This document shows, one piece after another, positions 52,889 through 60,656 of a stretch of DNA of 64,000 nt (its first letter is position 1; each line of letters opens with the position of its first letter). The notes beneath the pieces were generated by a model, which saw only the letters and a list, made by a program, of their open reading frames with translations, was not told the origin of the DNA and did not search any database. Both the position numbers and the translations under genes were made by a program. The DNA comes from CBDFGK01 sp965247075 (GTDB lineage: Bacteria > Pseudomonadota > Gammaproteobacteria > Pseudomonadales > Halieaceae): the NCBI GenBank assembly GCA_965247075.1, contig CBDFGK010000003.1:248001-312000 (forward strand), read 5' to 3'.

Positions 52889-53985
52889 GGCAAGTCGTCG
52901 ACCATTCAGGTTGGCAACTTGCCAGTTCTCTGCTTACTCGATAATTTTTGCTACCACGCCGGCACCCACGGTACGGCCACCCTCGCGGATAGCAAAACGC
53001 AGGCCGTCTTCCATGGCAATCGGCGCAATCAGCGTCGCTACCATCTGCACGTTGTCACCCGGCATTACCATCTCAACACCTTCAGGCAACTCACAAGCGC
53101 CGGTCACATCAGTCGTACGGAAGTAAAACTGCGGACGGTAGCCCTTGAAGAACGGCGTGTGACGGCCACCTTCGTCTTTGGACAGAATGTAAACCTCTGC
53201 CTCAAACCTGGTGTGCGGCTTAACACTACCGGGCTTCGCCAGTACCTGGCCACGCTCTACCTCTTCACGCTTGGTACCACGCAGCAGAACACCTACGTTC
53301 TCACCGGCGCGACCCTCGTCAAGCAGCTTGCGGAACATCTCAACACCCGTACAGGTCGTGGTCTGGGTTTCCTTGATACCGATGATCTCGATCTCTTCAC
53401 CCACCTTGACGACACCGCGCTCAACACGACCGGTTACCACCGTACCGCGACCTGAGATTGAGAACACGTCCTCAACCGGCATCAGGAACGGCTGGTCAAT
53501 GGCACGCTCCGGCTCTGGGATGTAGCCGTCCAGCGTCTCCAGCAGCTTCTTCACGGCGGTAGTACCCAGCTCGTGGTCATCCTTGCCTTCCAACGCCATC
53601 AGCGCGCTGCCACAGATGATCGGTGTGTCGTCTCCCGGGAAGTCGTAGGTGTCGAGCAACTCACGCAGCTCCATCTCAACCAACTCTTTCATCTCTTCGT
53701 ATTCTTCAGAATCCGCACCGCCGCAATCTTCAGCCAGCAGATCGGCCTTGTTCAGGAATACCACGATGTAGGGTACGCCAACCTGACGGGACAGCAGGAT
53801 GTGCTCACGGGTCTGCGGCATGGGGCCGTCAGTCGCGCCACATACCACAATAGCGCCGTCCATCTGCGCTGCACCGGTGATCATGTTCTTGACATAGTCA
53901 GCGTGTCCGGGACAGTCAACGTGTGCATAGTGACGAGCAGGCGTCTCGTACTCCACGTGAGAGGTCGCGATGGTAATACCACGCT
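52879..53985 (-). repeat. 1.1-kb tuf duplicate, intact copy
   Basis: This is the partner of 35045-36151 at an offset of 17,834 bp in the same orientation. Recombination between the two would delete or duplicate the whole fusA-to-secE region. Confidence 0.93.
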
Positions 53986-54157
53986 CACGCTCTTCAGGTG
54001 CGTTATCGATGCCGTCAAAGGAAACCATCTCTCCGCCCCATACTTCTGAACACACGCGCGTCAGCGCCGCTGTCAGCGTCGTCTTGCCATGGTCAACGTG
54101 ACCAATCGTTCCCACGTTTACGTGGGGTTTACTACGTTCAAATTGCTCTTTTGCCAT
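52934..54157 (-). CDS. tuf: Elongation factor Tu (only intact copy)
   Basis: EF-Tu brings aminoacyl-tRNA to the ribosome. The 407 residues contain G1 GTIGHVDHGKTTLTAALT, the switch region PEERERGITIATSHVEYE, DCPGHADYVKNM, NKADLL and the C-terminal domains to GAGVVAKIIE. It is about 13 residues longer than E. coli EF-Tu, with acidic insertion near CGGADSEEYEEMKE. It lies between tRNA-Thr(GGU) and tRNA-Trp in tufB position. The second copy in the str operon is truncated, so this gene must supply all EF-Tu unless another copy lies outside the window. Confidence 0.98.
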   Translation of the reverse strand: MAKEQFERSKPHVNVGTIGHVDHGKTTLTAALTRVCSEVWGGEMVSFDGIDNAPEERERGITIATSHVEYETPARHYAHVDCPGHADYVKNMITGAAQMDGAIVVCGATDGPMPQTREHILLSRQVGVPYIVVFLNKADLLAEDCGGADSEEYEEMKELVEMELRELLDTYDFPGDDTPIICGSALMALEGKDDHELGTTAVKKLLETLDGYIPEPERAIDQPFLMPVEDVFSISGRGTVVTGRVERGVVKVGEEIEIIGIKETQTTTCTGVEMFRKLLDEGRAGENVGVLLRGTKREEVERGQVLAKPGSVKPHTRFEAEVYILSKDEGGRHTPFFKGYRPQFYFRTTDVTGACELPEGVEMVMPGDNVQMVATLIAPIAMEDGLRFAIREGGRTVGAGVVAKIIE

Positions 54158-54273
54158 CTTGACAGTCTCCTAAACCGGCCTGCGCCATGTCTTACAATTA
54201 GTTTCTGGTTCCAACTGCCCATGGACAGCCCCTAGATACTTCTTACCACTTCCCAAACTTGCTCGGCAAGGAA

Positions 54274-54349
<76 letters not shown>

Positions 54350-54360
54350 CCTGCAACTTC

Positions 54361-54434
<74 letters not shown>

Positions 54435-54473
54435 CAAACACTGCTACCCACACACTATTCCAAGCACTAATCC

Positions 54474-54557
54474 TGGTGGAGGGGGGTGGATTCGAACCAC
54501 CGAAGCTTGCGCGTCAGATTTACAGTCTGATCCCTTTGGCCACTCGGGAACCCCTCC
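54474..54557 (-). tRNA. tRNA-Tyr (GTA)
   Basis: The 84-nt class II tRNA has acceptor GGAGGGG/CCCCTCC, anticodon GTA in CTGTAAAT, a long variable arm and encoded CCA. It is now the first tRNA of the tuf transcription unit. Confidence 0.97.
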
Positions 54558-54569
54558 GAAAGGCGGCGT

Positions 54570-54598
54570 ATTGTCCTTGCGAGCCCCCCCTTTGTCAA
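54570..54598 (-). promoter_or_regulatory. Promoter of tRNA-Tyr/Gly/Thr-tuf unit
   Basis: On the minus strand TTGACA (54593-54598) and GACAAT (54570-54575) are 17 bp apart, 13 bp before tRNA-Tyr. It can replace the tRNA-Thr(UGU) promoter, which is cut off by a terminator. Confidence 0.72.
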
Positions 54599-54925
54599 CC
54601 ATTAATGCCAATAAAATTATCAACTTACACAGTGCCTGACAGACCCCGTAAAATCTGGCCTGTAGCGATTTGCCCCGCTGCGCGGAACAGCGTCAACAGC
54701 CAGGCGCAACAAAGCCATGTCATACGACTATTTATACCACTGCGAAAAGGGCAATTGATCTACGTCAGGTCACTGTTTGTTCCCCTCCATCCCTGGCGCA
54801 AACAGGGTATGAATAAGGGCCTGTACCTGCGCGATAGTCCCTCGCCACTGACCGTATTCAATGGAAGGTCCATCGGTGGAGGTTATTGCTGCCATGTAGA
54901 CATGCTGCAGATTGATAAGCGCTGG
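54599..54925. other. Non-coding spacer between tRNA-Tyr and terminator
   Basis: This 327-bp stretch separates tRNA-Tyr from tRNA-Thr(UGU), which are normally adjacent. I see no gene with family similarity. TTGATCTACGTCAG at 54755-54768 resembles an FNR/ANR site but has no obvious target. Confidence 0.5.
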
Positions 54926-54962
54926 AAAAAAGGCCAGTTCGGTTCCCCGAACTGGCCTTTTT
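54926..54962. terminator. Bidirectional Rho-independent terminator after tRNA-Thr(UGU)
   Basis: GGCCAGTTCGG and CCGAACTGGCC form a perfect 11-bp stem with a TTCC loop, flanked by six A on one side and five T on the other. On the minus strand it ends transcription 7 nt after tRNA-Thr(UGU). Confidence 0.93.
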
Positions 54963-54968
54963 ATAATA

Positions 54969-55044
54969 TGGAGCTGGTGAGAGGAATCGAACCACCGACC
55001 GGCTGATTACAAATCAGCTGCTCTGCCTACTGAGCTACACCAGC
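54969..55044 (-). tRNA. tRNA-Thr (TGT)
   Basis: The 76-nt cloverleaf has acceptor GCTGGTG/CACCAGC, anticodon TGT in TTTGTAAT, TTCGATT in the T loop and encoded CCA. The 5' half, from the anticodon loop outward, is repeated at 60458-60495, marking this gene as the integration site of an island. Confidence 0.97.
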
Positions 55045-55055
55045 GAAGAGGGCGC

Positions 55056-55084
55056 ATTCTAGTGAAAGTGGCGGTGGGATGCAA
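55056..55084 (-). promoter_or_regulatory. Promoter of tRNA-Thr(UGU)
   Basis: On the minus strand TTGCAT (55079-55084) and TAGAAT (55056-55061) are 17 bp apart, 11 bp before the tRNA. TAGAATGCGC also occurs at the old site near 60630, so this promoter lies on the island side and replaced the original. Confidence 0.72.
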
Positions 55085-55147
55085 TCGTATCGGCGTTCAT
55101 GTGCAGAATCTCGATAATTAAAGCCCGTTATTGCGGTCCCGTTATAA

Positions 55148-56167
55148 CTATAAAATGTCGAGTTCCGCCAGGCGTTCTGTATTCTTTTGCAAGAATTGGT
55201 GATGCAGTTCCTGGCGATTTTGGGAATCTGAAAAATGAGCCATGCGATGATGATGAGCACAAAGCATAACCAAGTTTTGAATATGATCATGGCCACCTTC
55301 AGACAAGGATTTTATATGATGAGTTTCAATATAGCGCTCTCTATTTTCCTTGCGGAATGTATTTTGGCATCCATCAAGCATGCACATATCGCCAAAAGTA
55401 GCTTTTGCTATCCGGATCCAACCGCGATCTCGCACGTAAGTCTCCATCAAAATTTCGCGCTTATTATTATCTGATTCCTGCTCAACAGCTATGCGTAGTG
55501 GTTTACTTTCAATTACCCCGCGCAGTTTCTCAATATTTGAAAGCGTACAAGAATTGTGGTCAATGTTTTTGAGCAATGTTTTGTTTTGGCATAATTCATC
55601 CAATAAGGCGGATGAGGTTACATCTTTTCTCTTCCACAGCTTCTGTAGCTCTCTATTTTGTACTATTAAGCTTCTATTTCTTATGCAGTGGTCTATCACC
55701 AGAGTTTCCATCTCCTCAACAGGAGACACCATATTAAAGCCACGCTGGAAATCAGACATGAATTTTGACGGAACCTTGCTCTTGATGATTTCTTGGGAAG
55801 GATTTGTATTTTCACCCAATAAAAAACCGACTGAAAATAAAGCAGAAACAAATTTATTACTGTTAATCCGTAATACACCGGCTGACCTCCCTGGCGTTAC
55901 ATTGAATAGGTTGTTTTTTTCGGGAAACGCCTTATGTTGGCCTTTAAAATATACCCGTAGCTGCTTACCGTATTTGTTTGCATCCTCTTTCCAGACATAA
56001 AAAGGTCGAGATTTTCCTGGATAAGAAATCGGCTCACCACTTAACTTTAAATATACTTCTCGAAACTCATGTTCTTTGTCGACATGCATCTCTGCATGAA
56101 TATCAGTACTTCGAATCGGGTTGCTCAAATAACCTACCCATTGCCAGAATAAAGAATTTTCTTTCAT
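55148..56167 (-). CDS. HNH endonuclease of a methyltransferase operon
   Basis: This 339-residue protein ends in an HNH nuclease domain: C262 and C267 with C303 and H306 as probable zinc ligands, the catalytic HH at 283-284 (ETHHIKSLSEGGHD), N298, and the final HHH at 305-307. The first 240 residues match no family I recognise and may hold the DNA-recognition part. It starts 5 bp after the upstream methyltransferase gene stops, in the same operon, so it is probably the restriction enzyme of the system. Base composition is clearly more AT-rich than in the ribosomal genes. An HNH repair or defence nuclease without restriction function is the alternative. Confidence 0.82.
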   Translation of the reverse strand: MKENSLFWQWVGYLSNPIRSTDIHAEMHVDKEHEFREVYLKLSGEPISYPGKSRPFYVWKEDANKYGKQLRVYFKGQHKAFPEKNNLFNVTPGRSAGVLRINSNKFVSALFSVGFLLGENTNPSQEIIKSKVPSKFMSDFQRGFNMVSPVEEMETLVIDHCIRNRSLIVQNRELQKLWKRKDVTSSALLDELCQNKTLLKNIDHNSCTLSNIEKLRGVIESKPLRIAVEQESDNNKREILMETYVRDRGWIRIAKATFGDMCMLDGCQNTFRKENRERYIETHHIKSLSEGGHDHIQNLVMLCAHHHRMAHFSDSQNRQELHHQFLQKNTERLAELDIL

Positions 56168-56172
56168 GAGGG

Positions 56173-56997
56173 TTAGAACCTTCGTAGGCTGCGGAATACC
56201 AGCAAGTATTCATGTACTTTGTTTATAATGAACTTATACGGATACCCTAAGGGACGCATGCTGTTGTAGTCTTTTTGTCGATCCCAAATAATAATGTCTT
56301 GCAACTCAAACCCACATTCTTGCATGATCTTGGTCGCGTCCATGTGCAAAGGATAAAATCTCGGGCCTTTGCGCAAATCCATCACATTCAAGATGAAGTA
56401 CGTCTCAGGTTTTAAGGCTGTGCGCACTGCGGTGCCGATATCCCCCAAAGAAGAAATAAAATTCTCGTACGCTTCGATGTTGCCTAAATCATTTTCCGCA
56501 TCAGAATAAGACGTTGTCGCTTTCCCATCCGCGGTACGTTTTCGATTCAATATATCCCAGTAGGGCGGGGAAGTGACGCAAATATCTACCGATTGTGGCG
56601 CCACAACATCTGCCATGCGGCGTGCATCAAGCACATGATAGCGGTATTGGTCGGGCTCAAATAGAGTCGCACGACTTTCAAAGATTTTCTGATATTCATG
56701 ATTGATATCCAGACCAACGGCGTACATGTTGTTGTTCAATGCCGCAAGCAGCGCGGTTCCGCTGCCCGCAAAGGGGTCTAACAGTGTGCCGTCCTTACAG
56801 GCATATGTTGCCAAAATACGCTCTACCAGTTTGAGCGTAAACATGGCAGGGTGTTTTAGCTTCCGCTCGTCATTATTCTTGTCAAGATCCCGCCAAATAC
56901 TAAAAGAATTTTGCAACCACTCTGCTCCCGACAGCAAATTTGCACGTTTCTTAGGCACTGTTTTCTTCTTACCCGCTTGTTTACTCTTTATACTCAT
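56173..56997 (-). CDS. Site-specific DNA methyltransferase (TSPPYW type)
   Basis: This 274-residue enzyme transfers a methyl group from SAM to an exocyclic amino group in DNA. Motif X-like KHPAMFTLKLVERIL (48-62) precedes motif I LDPFAGSGTALL (73-84), and motif IV is TSPPYWD (142-148). The S/TSPPY form is common in N4-cytosine and some N6-adenine methyltransferases, so the base is unsettled. The start ATG 56997 lies inside the end of the MT-A70 gene (17-bp overlap); the longer frame to 57060 is unlikely. It is followed at once by the HNH gene. The N-terminal 20 residues are strongly basic. Confidence 0.88.
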   Translation of the reverse strand: MSIKSKQAGKKKTVPKKRANLLSGAEWLQNSFSIWRDLDKNNDERKLKHPAMFTLKLVERILATYACKDGTLLDPFAGSGTALLAALNNNMYAVGLDINHEYQKIFESRATLFEPDQYRYHVLDARRMADVVAPQSVDICVTSPPYWDILNRKRTADGKATTSYSDAENDLGNIEAYENFISSLGDIGTAVRTALKPETYFILNVMDLRKGPRFYPLHMDATKIMQECGFELQDIIIWDRQKDYNSMRPLGYPYKFIINKVHEYLLVFRSLRRF

Positions 56998-57616
56998 TAC
57001 CCCAACCATCAAAGCCTTCATGTTTGCCACGCGCAAAGACGTCCAACCTGGGCCCGTCAAAAGAATGACGAATTTGCCTGTAGAAGGATGCTGGCTTTAT
57101 GCTGTGCCCGGTCGATGTTTCTTGAAAGACAGTCTTCATTTTCCCCAGTTTGTTACGTTTGAAATCGGCCTTACCCCGCCACCCAAACAATACATGCTCG
57201 GTAACCACCTGATACGGACTGAAAGGGCATGGGCCGGTCTTCTTGTCCCACGTAATCATGGTGTGAAAAGTGAAGCCCCAATGTTCCAATAACTCAAACG
57301 CCATGCTCAATATCGGGCGTTTTGAATGTTTGTCTTTACTGTTCGTAGCCCATAACCACAAGAAAGCATTACGTTGCGCCCAGTCTGAAATCGGAACGCG
57401 CTTGATCTGCTCAAGGCGCAGTGTCGAATAATCTAGCGTACACTCCTGGCCGGGTCGGACACTGCGTTTTCCGGTTTTTCCCTGATTCCAAGGTGGGTCC
57501 ATCACAATGCAGCGATATTTCTTTGCACGAGTATTCTGATGATACAACACTGGGACATCAGGCAGTGAGTCGCCTGTCAGCAAGCTACCGTTTGCTGCTC
57601 GAATCGACTTATCCAT
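56981..57616 (-). CDS. MT-A70 family N6-adenine methyltransferase
   Basis: This 211-residue protein belongs to the MT-A70 family, whose bacterial members methylate adenine in DNA. The catalytic DPPW is at 40-43 (CIVMDPPWNQG), and the core continues with AFLWLWATN, LEHWGFTFHTMITWDK and VTEHVLFGWRGKADF. The C-terminal segment HSIKPASFYRQIRHSFDGPR contains the usual KP-F and R-D end. ATG 57616 has AGGA 7-8 nt upstream and gives the usual size; the frame extends to 57676. It overlaps the next methyltransferase gene. Two different methyltransferases in one operon with a nuclease is noteworthy. Confidence 0.88.
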   Translation of the reverse strand: MDKSIRAANGSLLTGDSLPDVPVLYHQNTRAKKYRCIVMDPPWNQGKTGKRSVRPGQECTLDYSTLRLEQIKRVPISDWAQRNAFLWLWATNSKDKHSKRPILSMAFELLEHWGFTFHTMITWDKKTGPCPFSPYQVVTEHVLFGWRGKADFKRNKLGKMKTVFQETSTGHSIKPASFYRQIRHSFDGPRLDVFARGKHEGFDGWGNEYKE

Positions 57617-57696
57617 ATCATTTTCCTGTAATCTGTTGTTATCCGCGTTGAATTTAGTTACCCAAAAATACAGCAAAGCACTGGTTAAATATACAG

Positions 57697-57888
57697 TTAT
57701 TTTGCTTTTTTGTGTCCACTAAGTCGAAACAGCTCAGTTTGCTGCCCTTGCTTATATTGATCGATATATGAATGCATAAGCTGTCGAATCACATGAGACG
57801 CAGGCAGATCCTGGCGCTGGCAGACTTCCAGGAATTCCTTGTGCAATTCAGGATGCATCCTTATTCTAAGTGCTGCACTTTTGGCCAT
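57697..57888 (-). CDS. Small ribbon-helix-helix DNA-binding protein
   Basis: The 63-residue protein begins MAKSAALRIRMHPELHKEFL, a beta strand followed by helix 1, and continues CQRQDLPASHVIRQLMHSYI, helix 2. This is the CopG/Arc-like ribbon-helix-helix layout. It heads the operon, 80 bp before the MT-A70 gene, and probably represses it, as controller proteins do in restriction-modification systems. Two 11-bp direct repeats lie at and before its start codon. An upstream frame to 58044 lacks similarity. A plasmid-type antitoxin is an alternative, but no toxin gene is adjacent. Confidence 0.75.
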   Translation of the reverse strand: MAKSAALRIRMHPELHKEFLEVCQRQDLPASHVIRQLMHSYIDQYKQGQQTELFRLSGHKKAK

Positions 57889-57921
57889 TGTGTATCCAAT
57901 GTGGCAACATTTGTGTATCCA
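57888..57921. promoter_or_regulatory. Paired 11-bp direct repeats, candidate operator
   Basis: TTGTGTATCCA occurs at 57888-57898 and 57911-57921, 23 bp apart (about two helical turns), overlapping the start of the ribbon-helix-helix gene. TGTGG and CCACA also form an inverted pair across it. Autorepression by the encoded protein is inferred. Confidence 0.5.
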
Positions 57922-58171
57922 CAAGTGCAAGGTACACCAAATTCTGCAAAATTTCACATTTTGGTACGATTTTTTCCAGGTGCCCGGATAAAAATGCAGA
58001 AGCCGCAATGGGGGCTCTCGCAATGGGGAAAGCCGCAATGACAAAAAGACTACGGCTAACGCCGCTCTGGATTCCCGCCTACGGCGAGAATGACGGAAGG
58101 GGGGTGTTGCCCCGCCTTCGGAGGGGCAACTGGGACGGCGAGAATGACGGGGTGCGACTAGACATTATGTA
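57922..58171. other. Intergenic repeats upstream of integrase relic
   Basis: GGCGAGAATGACGG occurs twice (near 58083 and 58136). Between the two copies lies a hairpin with arms GTTGCCCC (58106-58113) and GGGGCAAC (58123-58130). No gene is seen. The pattern resembles small non-autonomous repeat elements, and it stands where the N-terminal part of the integrase should be. Confidence 0.5.
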
Positions 58172-58663
58172 GTGATCAAGTGGTGTCTGTATACCGCCTG
58201 CCGCAAAGGGGATGCATTGCACCTACGCTGGGCTGATGTGAATCGTGATAACAATACCTGGACGATTCAGGCCGCTAACGCCAAGAGCAAAAAACGGTGG
58301 GTGGTACCTCTGAATTCTGGGGCACTGGGAATCCTGGATGAGTTGCCTACTGGCAACGACTCGGAATGAGTGTTCCTGAACACGAAGAACGGGGAACGTC
58401 TGCAATCGGTGGATAAGGTGTGGCAGCGTGTTCGGCTATCGGCTGGGCTACCCTTCGACATAGTGATTCATAGCCTCCGCCATCAGGGAGCTTCTATGGC
58501 GCTGGCTTCTGGTGCTGACCTGGCCACTGTCCGGGATCTGCTGGGTCATGCGGATATCTCGACCACAGAGAAATACCTGCACGCATCGGGGCAATCCTTG
58601 CGGAGTGGGTCTGAGGGTATAGAGGGTTACATGGAAAAAGCACTTTCCAGAAAAGCCTCCTGA
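58172..58663 (+). pseudogene. Tyrosine recombinase (integrase) relic with in-frame TGA
   Basis: Both halves read in one frame. The first (58172-58369) has TACRKGDALHLRWADV, holding the first catalytic arginine, and AKSKKRWVVPL with the lysine. The second (58370-58663) has HSLRHQGASMALASG, LGHADISTTEKYLH with the catalytic His/Arg/His/Tyr set. A TGA at 58367-58369 separates them. The N-terminal arm-binding and core-binding domains are absent upstream, where only short repeats and stops are found. It is therefore dead by both truncation and nonsense mutation. It probably inserted the tRNA-Thr island. Confidence 0.85.
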
Positions 58664-59406
58664 CACACCACCAGCCATACCTGCAGCGGGTATGGCTGGC
58701 TTTCCATTTTAACCACATCAACCCCATTACAAGGATCTTTACCATGAACACAAACCCATCAACACCCCACCCTCCCCCTCACCGACCGGCCAACCGGCTG
58801 GCCTCGACTCTACCTCCTCCCTCAAACTCACTATGTCAGGCGACAGCGTGCTGCCAACTCCCCACAGTACGAGCCAACCCCAAGGCTGAGGTTATCCGCC
58901 CGGTAGCGACTCGGTGGCATCTGACGCTCCTCCAGCACTGCACACAGGCCCTCGTGGCCATCAGAAGATGGGTATGGCTCGACCTGAAACAGGGAAGTCC
59001 TGCGGAAGTTGGTACGGTGGTGTGTGCTACCCTTGGCCGTTGTAGCAAGCCTGTGGGTGGCTATCGTCAGTCCTGCTGAACTTCCAGTAGAAGGCGACAC
59101 AGTGCACCACCAGGTATTAGCTGGGCCGTAGCACTCTACCCCCTGGGGGTGGTTACCGGCTGTATCTGGAATGGGTATGGCTGGTAATGTCCCCGGTAGC
59201 CCCCCTTCTCGCGATATCGTCGCGTATACAACTGGCTGTGAAATTTTTGGAATTTTCCTAAAAGCGCGAACGAGTTCGTCATCGTCTGGCGGGCAGTGGT
59301 GCAAGTGTCCTTGACGTACGCCTCTTTATCGAAACCATCGCGTTTTGCACGGAGCGATTATTTCTGGTTCACTGCCGTCACCACTGGAGTTGAAGAAGGT
59401 TTCGCT
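58664..59406. other. Stretch without a recognisable gene
   Basis: A plus-strand frame at 58744-59079 (111 codons, proline-rich start, AAGGATC upstream) and a minus-strand frame at 58831-59304 are open, but neither shows a domain I know or convincing coding character. The region may be decayed island DNA. Confidence 0.4.
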
Positions 59407-60219
59407 GTGACTGAAGACATTGGACTGGGAAACGAACTCAATCGAATCGTGCAGGACACCGTGTTCGCAATATTTACGCAAGGGGAGCTGGCACAGCTTT
59501 CGCACAGTTCGTTTTCAAACTCTTCGCAAATGATAAGGGATGGCGCAGACGAAGAGATAGAAATCTCGTACCCCATAGGCTATAAACCAACGAAAGAGCC
59601 CATGATGGGCACCCATACCTACGGGAAAGAACAGCTAATACAGCGGTTTGATTATCTTACGCACACCCAAATAGCCACGAACGGCATATATCAGCTGGCG
59701 ATGCTTGTTGAGGCTATGCTGTCGGACATAGTTCGAAAAATCGTACTGGCATATCCTGGAAAGCTTGGCTCCAAGAAACAGGTGGGCTTGGCCTCTGTCC
59801 TAAAGGCGAACTCATTGGAAGAGTTGCGCTATCAGGCTACGAACTCGCTGATAAATGAGTTGAGCTATAAGTCCCCGCGCGATTTCGCCGTAGAGGTAAA
59901 AAAATTCACGTCCGTGAACCTCTTGGAGTGCCCCGCATATCACATCTATATGGAAATGAAGGCCACGCGGGACGGACTAATCCACAATCGCGGAATAGCA
60001 AACGAAATATACGAATCAAAGGCTGGCTCTCACGCTCGGGTAAAAGCTGGAACTGAACTACCAATAAACCAGATATATTTTCTGGAGGTCTACGAGTCTT
60101 GCTTGCAACTTCTTGAGTGGCTCGAGGAGAAATTGCACAAAACCTGGCACAGTAGTGAGCGCCATGAGCGGAAAAAAATAAAGAACGAAAAGCCACCGGA
60201 GAGTGATGACACTACCTGA
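59407..60219 (+). CDS. HEPN-like protein of unknown function
   Basis: The product has about 270 residues from the GTG at 59407, which follows GAAGAAGG by 6 nt; the frame opens earlier, from a GTG at 59296. The middle and C-terminal parts are helical. KATRDGLIHNRGIA contains the R-x4-H pattern of HEPN ribonuclease-like domains, in the helical context typical of RiboL/MAE-type HEPN proteins that are common in defence islands. A nuclease role is inference; no partner nucleotidyltransferase is adjacent. It is the last gene before the displaced tRNA fragment. The C-terminus is strongly basic and acidic (HERKKIKNEKPPESDDTT). Confidence 0.55.
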   Translation: MTEDIGLGNELNRIVQDTVFAIFTQGELAQLSHSSFSNSSQMIRDGADEEIEISYPIGYKPTKEPMMGTHTYGKEQLIQRFDYLTHTQIATNGIYQLAMLVEAMLSDIVRKIVLAYPGKLGSKKQVGLASVLKANSLEELRYQATNSLINELSYKSPRDFAVEVKKFTSVNLLECPAYHIYMEMKATRDGLIHNRGIANEIYESKAGSHARVKAGTELPINQIYFLEVYESCLQLLEWLEEKLHKTWHSSERHERKKIKNEKPPESDDTT

Positions 60220-60457
60220 AGCGGTTGAAGCGCCAAGCCACTGTGCCGAGCGAGTTCACAACTCACCCTGCTCGAAATACATTCGGCCAACATCACCAAG
60301 AATCCAGCCTCCTCCGTGGGTCTACAGGCAACGCACACAGCAATTCACCACACCGAGGTTCTGTATAGGTTCAGTTTTCGTTTTGGAAGTTTTACTGCCC
60401 GAAAAAAGGCATTGTAATTCTTAGTCTTGGTGAGCTTTTCGAAGCATCTCCGGGGTC

Positions 60458-60495
60458 TTACAAATCAGCTGCTCTGCCTACTGAGCTACACCAGC
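60458..60495 (-). pseudogene. 38-bp 5' half of tRNA-Thr (island border)
   Basis: This fragment is identical to 55007-55044: the tRNA-Thr(UGU) sequence from its 5' end to the anticodon loop. The 3' half is missing. It marks the far attachment site of the island. Confidence 0.9.
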
Positions 60496-60597
60496 TATAT
60501 TTGAACTTCATCATTGGCATCCATGCCGCTACCAAACACTTCGCTTAAACACCGGCCCCGACATCTTGCCGGGTCGCTACTTACATCGCAATCAGCC

Positions 60598-60615
60598 CTA
60601 CTGAGCCACACCGGC
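60598..60615 (-). pseudogene. Degenerate tRNA-Thr 5' fragment
   Basis: Eighteen bases match the tRNA-Thr 5' end with two changes, and the upstream AAGAGGCGCGCATTCTAGT mirrors the leader of the intact tRNA. It is a second, older copy of the tRNA start beside its original promoter. Confidence 0.6.
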
Positions 60616-60627
60616 AAAGAGGCGCGC

Positions 60628-60656
60628 ATTCTAGTCAAACTCCAGCCGGCTTGCAA
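60628..60656 (-). promoter_or_regulatory. Displaced original tRNA promoter
   Basis: On the minus strand TTGCAA (60651-60656) and TAGAAT (60628-60633) are 17 bp apart and lead into the degenerate tRNA fragment at 60598-60615. It probably drove the tRNA-tuf operon before the island entered. Confidence 0.6.

Larger units (their letters stand above)
55045..60495. mobile_element. Genomic island at tRNA-Thr(UGU)
   Basis: The segment between the intact tRNA and a 38-bp copy of its 5' half carries a restriction-modification-like operon, a broken tyrosine integrase and a HEPN-like gene, most of it more AT-rich than the ribosomal genes. The tRNA split at its anticodon loop is a usual attachment site for tyrosine integrases. 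The integrase is dead, so the island is probably fixed. Confidence 0.8.

Noticed and set aside
54755..54768. FNR/ANR-like site TTGATCTACGTCAG
   Set aside because: Only one half is a perfect match and no promoter or gene in a suitable position follows it.
54476..55006. 176-codon plus-strand frame across the tRNA genes
   Set aside because: It runs antisense through tRNA-Tyr and tRNA-Thr(UGU) and contains their sequence; no protein similarity.
58744..59079. 111-codon proline-rich frame in the island
   Set aside because: It has a possible ribosome binding site but low-complexity sequence, no recognised domain and competing frames on both strands.
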